DNA from: Omphiscola glabra
Taxonomy: Eukaryota; Mollusca; Gastropoda; Lymnaeidae
NCBI GenBank assembly: GCA_964017045.1
Contig: OZ024808.1
Coordinates: 18,841,284-18,905,283 of the forward strand
Reading direction: 5' to 3'
DNA: 64,000 bases
Shown: positions 57,913 to 64,000 of the stretch, piece by piece
How the letters are laid out: the number at the start of each line of letters is the position of its first letter
How positions within the stretch are numbered: position 1 is the stretch's first letter
The notes under the pieces: model-generated
Databases searched by the model: none
Seen by the model: the letters and a program-made list of their open reading frames with translations, nothing else
What the model was told of the DNA's origin: nothing
Translations under genes and position numbers: made by a program

Positions 57913-58631
57913 CTGATCCATAAAAATAGTGTAGGTTTATTGGAATCAAAATAACTGAATATATTATCTAAGTGGATTACCAAAAGAAGAAAAAAAAAAT
58001 ATAATAAAAATAAGAAATGCAATCTAAAATCGGCAGCCCTTCAAAGCAATTGAATAAAACAAAGTATGTGATAATCCGAAAAAGGAACGCAAAAAAACAA
58101 AAAAACAAAAAAAAAACCAAAAAAACAACCAAGATGTCTGCAGGAAGACTTTGTCAGCGAACCAAACAACAGAAAAAAAAAGGATTAAATAAAATGAAAT
58201 AATATCTCCTTTGCTGACCTCGCTGCCCTCTCGGAGAACTACTTTCAAGGCCATCCCCCATTTGGCGGCTTGGTTCTTGTTGTTTTTTTCTTCCTCTTTG
58301 CACATTTTTTTTTTCAACGTAATATTTAAATTTACCTGTGTCACATTAAAGTAATTAATACGCTGTATAGAATTTAGACAATTAGAGTTCCAATATCTCA
58401 TAATAACCAGTAGTAATTTATGGTAAAACTAAAGTATGTTTGAATCTTTTGCGACAAAAATGCCGCCCACCCCTCTATAAATAAAGTAAACATGTCGGAG
58501 CGCCGCCCTACCCCTCTTTCCTACGCCACTGAGTAGAAAAAAAAATGGATCAATTTTTATGTGTCTATTGACTTAAGAAAGAATTACCAACAAATACATT
58601 TGGTGTTTCGTCTAAGAAACTGACTCGCCCT
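57913..58631 (-). other. GMC gene 2 intron 1, acceptor-side part
   Basis: AT-rich and poly-A-rich. tttcctacgccactgag at about 58519-58535 looks like the end of a TIR element, without a partner end. Confidence 0.6.
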
Positions 58632-58711
58632 CAGTCAAACGACGCTGGTGTCAGTCAAACAACTCTAGCATCAGTCAAACGACGCTGGTGTCAGTCAAGC
58701 AACTCGCCGAC
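58632..58711. repeat. 20-bp minisatellite, 4 copies, overlapping the exon 1 donor
   Basis: Unit cagtcaaacgacgctggtgt, exactly 4 x 20 bp. The last unit (cagtcaagcaactcgccgac) includes the splice donor and the last four exonic bases of GMC gene 2 exon 1. Confidence 0.93.
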
Positions 58712-58846
58712 AATATAGTCATATGATTGTCTCGGCGTCTTGATGAACTGGCCCCCCAGACCTTGGCTGGCATCTTTAAACCATTTCACAGCAACAGCCG
58801 TTACAACCACCAGAAGTACAAGCCTGCTGCTCCGCGACGACAACAT
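58708..58846 (-). CDS. GMC gene 2, exon 1
   Basis: 46 codons plus one base, from MLSSRSSRLVLL to QFIKTPRQSYDYIV. The only donor that restores VGAGSAG is G|GCGAGT, a GC-type donor at 58707. It lies inside the fourth copy of a 20-bp minisatellite. Confidence 0.8.
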
Positions 58847-59139
58847 TTTGTCGGTTCAAAAACTTCATGGACAGCTGTAAGACCTCAGGCGTAGACTCTT
58901 ACATTATTTCCACAAATCTTTCAGTGAGTACTCACAAATGCTTTCAGAGAGTGTATTTTTCGAAACTCAAAAAAAAAAATGTTTTAGAGTAGAGTTTAAG
59001 ATCGCATCTCATGAAATTAATTCAGCTCTACGCTACAATTTCGAGCAGCATCTGGCGCATCATTAACTTTTTATTGGAATTATAACTGATTCGTTGAGTA
59101 TTGATCCAATTTTAATGTTTCAATTTTGAGTGGAATCTC

Positions 59140-59470
59140 CCAACGGTGAGTTGAATCTTACAATGGCGAGTTGTATCTTACAATGGCGAGATGTATCTTA
59201 CAATGGCGAGTTGTATCTTACAATGGAGAGTTGTATCTTACAATGGAGAGTTGAATCTTACAATGGAGAGATGTATCTTACAATGGCGAGTTGTATCTTA
59301 CAATGGCGAGATGTATCTTACAATGGCGAGTTGTATCTTACAATGGAGAGTTGTATCTTACAATGGAGAGTTGAATCTTACAATGGAGAGATGTATCTTA
59401 CAACGGTGAGATGTATCTTACAATGGCGAGATGTATCTTACAACGGTGAGTAGAATCTTATAACGGCGAG
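59140..59470. repeat. 20-bp minisatellite, about 16 copies, upstream of GMC gene 2
   Basis: Unit gttgtatcttacaatggcga with gag/gcg and ttg/atg variants. A block of about 120 bp is duplicated within the array (59200-59320 resembles 59320-59400). Confidence 0.96.
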
Positions 59471-59904
59471 ATTTAAACAAATACCTAACCTTGGCTCTCC
59501 TGCTGTGACGTAGTGACGTTACCTATATTAAATTTTGGTTGTTGTGGGTATGGAGCAGTTAAACGTTACATGCGACATTGTTTTCTCTTGCAACAAAAGT
59601 TGCTTAAGAGCCCCCGAGGAACTGTTGTGTCATTGCGATACATAGAGCTACGCTACTGCCAAATGAGAATGTATAATGTAATGGAAGCGTGCTGTGGTCG
59701 TACTGGCTTCCGAGGTTATGGTTATTGAAACATGAATTTGAACTTTGTCCGATAATTTAAAAATGAATAAAAATCTGTTCCATCAGCTTAATGAGGTCTA
59801 TAAAAATGACAACAATTCATCCAGGGTCATGGTATAGTTACATATTAAAAAAAACTTTACACTTAATTAGCAATTGTACAATATATAACCTCACCAATCA
59901 CCAG
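59471..59904. other. unassigned sequence
   Basis: No supported gene. Confidence 0.5.
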
Positions 59905-60000
59905 CTGTTGAATATATCAACTCACCAGCTGTTGAATATATCAACTCACCAGCTGTTGAATATATCAACTCACTAGCTGTTGATTATATCAACTTACCAG
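59905..60000. repeat. 24-bp minisatellite, 4 copies
   Basis: Core accagctgttgaatatatca, period 24. Confidence 0.94.
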
Positions 60001-60054
60001 TCAGCACATAGTTATGGCGTTGGCGGTAGCAATCGGAGACCAGTAAAGTACGGC

Positions 60055-60325
60055 AGACAAACAAGAGATTGACAGGCAAACAAGAGATTGGCAGGCAAAC
60101 AAGAGATTGACAGACAAGCAAGAGATTGACAGACAAGCAAGAGATTGACAGACAAGCAAGAGATTGGCAGACAAGCAAGAGATTGGCAGACAAACAAGAG
60201 ATTGACAGACAAACAAGAGATTGACAGACAAACAAGATATTGACAGACAAACAAGAGATTGACACCCAAACAAGAGATTGACAGACAAACAAGAGATTGA
60301 CAGACAAACAAGAGATTGACAGACA
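60055..60325. repeat. 19-bp minisatellite, about 14 copies
   Basis: Unit acaaacaagagattgacag with aagc/aaac and gac/ggc variants. Confidence 0.96.
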
Positions 60326-60404
60326 ATTAGAAACTTCTACATCTGCACTGCAGAGACTTCCGATTCTGCCATCTCTATGTAAAAAGCTGACACCTGAAAA
60401 TCAT

Positions 60405-60870
60405 TGTATGCTGCTCTGGTGACAACCTGCTCTCATGGTACCCCTACTCAGATGACAACCTGCTCTCAGGATGCACAGCTTTCCTGGCAACCTGATCTCA
60501 GGATACGCTGCTCTGGTGAGAATCTGCTCTCAGGATGCGCTACTCTAGTGACAACCTGCTCTCGCGGAATGCTGCTCACAGCATACGCTGCTCTGATGCT
60601 CTAATGGCAGCCTGCTCTCAGTGTACGCTTGTCTCCTGGCAACCGGCTCTCAGGATCCGCTGATCTGGTGACAACCTGATCTCATGTTACGCTTCTCTGG
60701 TGACAACCTGATCTCACGGTACGCTGTGCTGGTGACACGCTGATCTCACGGTACGCTGTGCTGATGACACCCTGATCTCACGGTACCCTGTGCTGGTGAC
60801 AACCTGATCTCACGGTACGCTGTGCTGGTGACAACCTGACCTCACGGTACGCTGTGCTGGTGACACCCAT
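60405..60870. repeat. degenerate about 33-bp minisatellite, about 14 copies
   Basis: Core gctctggtgacaacctgctc; the right half has the variant ctgatctcacggtacgctgt. Confidence 0.92.
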
Positions 60871-61089
60871 TTTTCTGTTGGCATCATGCTCACCTATTTA
60901 ATTACGATGAGTTATGAATCAGTACGAACGAATTCGGTGGAATTTTTCTTTTACAGGCCCCGATCCCACCCTTGATTTTGTCACCAGCTGTAGTTCTCTC
61001 CCCCCCCCCCCCCAGTGACGCCACTGCATACGATTCTAGTTTTCATTGCTTTCTGAAAGAAACCCCCGCAATATCCAGTACGGTAATGC

Positions 61090-62197
61090 CCAGAAGTTCT
61101 GATGGCATTCTCTCCAATAACGCACAGAAGTCCTGATGGCATTCTCTCCAATAACGCACAGAAGTCCTGATGGCATTCTCTCCAATAACGCACAGAAGTC
61201 CTGATGGCATTCTCTCCAATAACGCACAGAAGTCCTGATGGCATTCTCTCCAATAACGTACAGAAGTCCTGATGGCATTCTCTCCAATAACGCACAGAAG
61301 TCCTGATGGCATTCTCTCCAATAACGCACAGAAGTCCTGATGGCATTCTCTCCAATAACGCACAGAAGTCCTGATGGCATTCTCTCCAATAACGCACAGA
61401 AGTCCTGATGGCATTCTCTCCAATAACGTACAGAAGTCCTGATGGCATTCTCTCCAATAACGCACAGAAGTCCTGATGGCATTCTCTCCAATAACGCACA
61501 GAAGTCCTGATGGCATCCTCTCCAATAACGCACAGAAGTTCTGATGGCATCCTCTCCAATAACGCACAGAAGTTCTGATGGCATCCTCTCCAATAACGCA
61601 CAGATGTTCTGATGGCATCCTCTCCAATAACGCACAGAAGTTCTGATGGCATCCTCTCCAATAACGCACAGAAGTTCTGATGGCATCCTCTCCAATAACG
61701 CACAGAAGTTCTGATGGCATCCTCTCCAATAACGCACAGAAGTCCTGATGGCATCCTCTCCAATAACGCACAGAAGTCCTGATGGCATCCTCTCCAATAA
61801 CGCACAGAAGTCCTGATGGCATCCTCTCCAATAACGCACAGAAGTTCTGATGGCATTCTCTCCAATAACGCACAGAAGTTCTGATGGCATCCTCTCCAAT
61901 AACGCACAGAAGTTCTGATGGCATCCTCTCCAATAACGCACAGAAGTTCTGATGGCATCCTCTCCAATAACGCACAGAAGTTCTGATGGCATCCTCTCCA
62001 ATAACGCACAGAAGTCCTGATGGCATCCTCTCCAAGAACGCACAGAAGTCCTGATGGCATCCTCTCCAATAACGCACATAAGTTCTGATGGCATCCTCTC
62101 CAATAACGCACAGAAGTTCTGATGGCATCCTCTCCAATAACGCACAGAAGTTCTGATGGCATCCTCTCCAATAACGCACAGAAGTTCTGATGGCATC
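61090..62197. repeat. 34-bp minisatellite, about 32 copies, two variant blocks
   Basis: Core cagaagtcctgatggcattc followed by tctccaataacgca. The left third is almost uniformly cattct and the rest catcct, with gttct/gtcct patches. Three minus-strand frames are open over 370-414 codons from the same repeat, as expected of a 34-bp period; these are not genes. Confidence 0.97.
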
Positions 62198-62278
62198 CTG
62201 TTCTTTTATTTTGTAATGAATTCACCCCAAGCTTGCTGTGTCAAACTCGCACATTTTCCATCTGTTGTCAACCCTCAG

Positions 62279-62334
62279 TGCAGTCCGCAGCCCCTGTTGA
62301 CGCGATCTGTGAAAAGCCACGTCTTCAGTGCAAG
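62279..62334 (+). CDS. candidate small internal exon (Cys-containing), tentative
   Basis: An acceptor-like pyrimidine tract ending accctcag at 62278 and donor CAAG|GTAAAT at 62335 bracket 56 nt. In one frame, starting in phase 1, it reads QSAAPVDAICEKPRLQCK. The CEKPRLQCK spacing is reminiscent of the start of follistatin/Kazal-type modules, but this is too short to prove. Phase matches the signal-peptide exon at 41289-41361. Confidence 0.2.
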
Positions 62335-62600
62335 GTAAATGTCATGTGACATACCAGTGTGACATAAACGTGTGACGTACGAGCGTGATATCAATGGCAA
62401 TAAAAAAAAGTTATCTCGCCTGAAGTCGTGCGATCAATAACAAAAATTACAAACTTATTTATAGCTTATTAACGGAGTATTTTTAAATAAATGTTTCTCT
62501 CAGTCCAGATTAAAGATTATAAACGAAAATCGATTTTGATGTCGATAACCGGTCATATTTAAAAAAAAAAGATAATCGATGTTTTGTTTTCTTTTAAATA

Positions 62601-63157
62601 CACCTATATGTCGCGATACGGCCACTCTTTATACGGCATTTCGCTTTACGGCCAACTTTAAATTATGGCACTTTTTCGGTTTACGGCCTACGATGTTTCA
62701 TTATACGGCCAATAAATACCCTCTCTTTAGTTTCAGCTTCTCCCCTTAGACGGCTCTGCTATAGTAGTCTGCCTTATTTCCTGTGCTATCCCACCTTATT
62801 CATATCCTGTGACTCAGTAAGTTGACGTGTTTGTTTCTGTTTTGTTTGTTTGAATTAATTGGTGAGTTTTATTTGATGTATAAATATGTGCATATGATTT
62901 CTTTTGTTTTTTAATTTATATGTTTATTTTTTAAATTTCTGTTTACTATTACAATGTTTTGTACTTTTATTTTTATAGGAAATGAAAAGAATAAAATGAT
63001 TTATGAACTAACGACTATATTATTTTAAACAAAAATTGGAACAGATCCAATTAAATTTGTATTGGTTTATATCAAAATTATTGATTCATTATACGGCTTT
63101 TCGCTTTACGGCCAACTTTTCCGGAACGTATCTAGGCCGTAAAGCGAGGTATGGGTG
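62601..63157. mobile_element. pogo/Tc-like non-autonomous element, 557 bp
   Basis: Outer ends on each strand read cacctatatgtcgcgatacg and cacccatacctcgctttacg, imperfect inverted repeats of about 23 bp, each next to TA (62599-62600 and 63158-63159). Subterminal tttacggcc/tacggcc motifs recur in both arms. The interior is AT-rich and has no transposase. Confidence 0.65.
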
Positions 63158-64000
63158 TATATATATATAAGCAAATACTTTGGACATATTTATATATATA
63201 CACATATATATATATATATATATAATTAATTTTAATATAAATAATTTTAAAATACGTATAAAGGAATATTATATTTCGCGTGTCTAATCAGACCAAATAT
63301 ATATGCCTGTAGCTTGGAATGAACTGAGATGTCCACCCCTCTGCACCAAATGTGGTAATCCGACCCACATACCCACACACCACATGTGGCGTTCCAACGC
63401 ACACTCACACCCTGCACCACATTTCAGCCCACATGTGACACTCGAAAAACATGGCGTTCCAACCCACACGCCTCATGCAGTGCATGAGGCTTCGATAAGC
63501 CGGGTACATCAATAGCTAGACGCTTACCCCCCACGTACAAATCCCATCTTGATTAACGCTACATCCAAAACAGCTTAACCCCCATGTAAACAGCTCAACG
63601 ACTTGGATCAATTCAGTTTCTGACACTGCCGGTTTCTGAGACATGGCAAAATTCCTGAATATTTAAGCATTTTCTGTTTTATCCCCCTTGGATCTCGGGC
63701 AAGGGATTCTGGTTAGAGATGTCAAAGGGGGTTAGATCTTCATACACGTCTTGACACACTTGATTCGTTTCGGCTCTTGATTTCCCATCAAAGCATCCCA
63801 AGATCTGCCAACGTTGACGCTTAGATGATAATGTTTCCAGTTTCTCCCAGTCGCGGGTTACGTGCCTTGAATATCTGAGGAAAAGTTAACATGTTTGGGG
63901 GGCCTTTCGGAAATTCTTGATGAGATGGAGGTGAAAGTGAAATATATTGTGTGCTGATCTTTTCCTGTCTGCTCTGTCATTGGACATGGTGTTTTCTTGT
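63158..64000. other. unassigned sequence to window end
   Basis: (TA)-rich from 63160 to 63225, then mixed sequence. A 70-codon plus frame at 63303-63515 has no domain. No gene called. Confidence 0.5.

Larger units (their letters stand above)
55158..58846 (-). pseudogene. GMC oxidoreductase paralogue, gene 2, probably decaying
   Basis: Same exon plan as gene 1: 58846-58708, 57912 to about 57754, and 56668-55158. Signature 2 and the FAD Rossmann motif are intact, but three defects stand out. Signature 1 reads GGSSSIYV: the conserved Asn is Tyr. The catalytic segment reads FFNSWERARWGS where gene 1 has VYHPVGTCKMGS, which a one-base loss and a compensating one-base gain explain. Exon 2 has no canonical donor in the phase exon 3 needs. 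Intron 1 starts GC. Long open frames make it a recent loss, or a sequence with read errors; a divergent active enzyme is less likely. Membrane anchor MLSSRSSRLVLLVVVTAVAV. Confidence 0.75.

Noticed and set aside
61036..62225. Three overlapping minus-strand frames of 378-414 codons
   Set aside because: All three translate the same 34-bp tandem repeat in different frames. A 34-bp period cycles through frames, so openness is trivial. No domain, intron or start evidence.

Overview
The window looks like nuclear DNA of an invertebrate animal, most likely a gastropod mollusc. The genes have spliced introns. The mobile elements are decayed LINE reverse transcriptases of RTE-like and CR1/L2-like type, hAT MITEs with 8-bp target duplications and a pogo-like element. 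The recognisable genes are animal-type GMC oxidoreductases resembling the glucose-dehydrogenase-like/choline-dehydrogenase-like families common in molluscs. Species cannot be read from the sequence. I see no bacterial, viral or CRISPR content.

Genes. Two tandem GMC (FAD-dependent glucose-methanol-choline) oxidoreductase genes lie on the minus strand. Gene 1 (50133 down to 46025) has three exons that splice in phase to 604 residues, with an N-terminal membrane anchor and all hallmark motifs. Gene 2 (58846 down to 55158) has the same exon plan. It has lost the conserved Asn of GMC signature 1, carries a compensated double frameshift across the catalytic-His motif, and has no clean in-phase donor after exon 2, so it is probably decaying. 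The copies are about 98% identical, then 41%, then 93% along exon 3, which suggests gene conversion around a divergent substrate-cap segment. A weakly supported plus-strand signal-peptide exon (41289-41361) and a small Cys-containing exon (62279-62334) have compatible phase.

Repeats. By hand estimate about 30% of the 64 kb is tandem repeat: some 45 minisatellite arrays with units of 14-68 bp. The largest are at 12886-14733 (36 bp), 27645-29185 (41-42 bp), 37900-39310 (15 bp), 61090-62197 (34 bp) and 33200-34200 (17 bp). They create many long but spurious reading frames, often open on both strands.

The main biological theme is local birth of minisatellites from ordinary sequence. One hAT MITE (19729-20607) contains a 23-copy array between intact ends with a perfect 8-bp target duplication. 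A hAT transposase remnant has its ERGFSIMN codons amplified 13 times. Two copies of one dispersed repeat (about 12 kb and 52 kb) each grew a different array at a different internal point. All four introns of the two GMC genes have a minisatellite at or within about 30 bp of the 5' splice site. Two LINE fragments sit inside arrays and interrupt them.

Layout: 1-41 kb is gene-poor repeat and mobile-element sequence; 41-46 kb has a candidate first exon, MITEs and a LINE; 46-50.4 kb is GMC gene 1; 50.5-55 kb is repeats and transposon remnants; 55.1-58.9 kb is GMC gene 2; 59-64 kb is more arrays and a pogo-like element.
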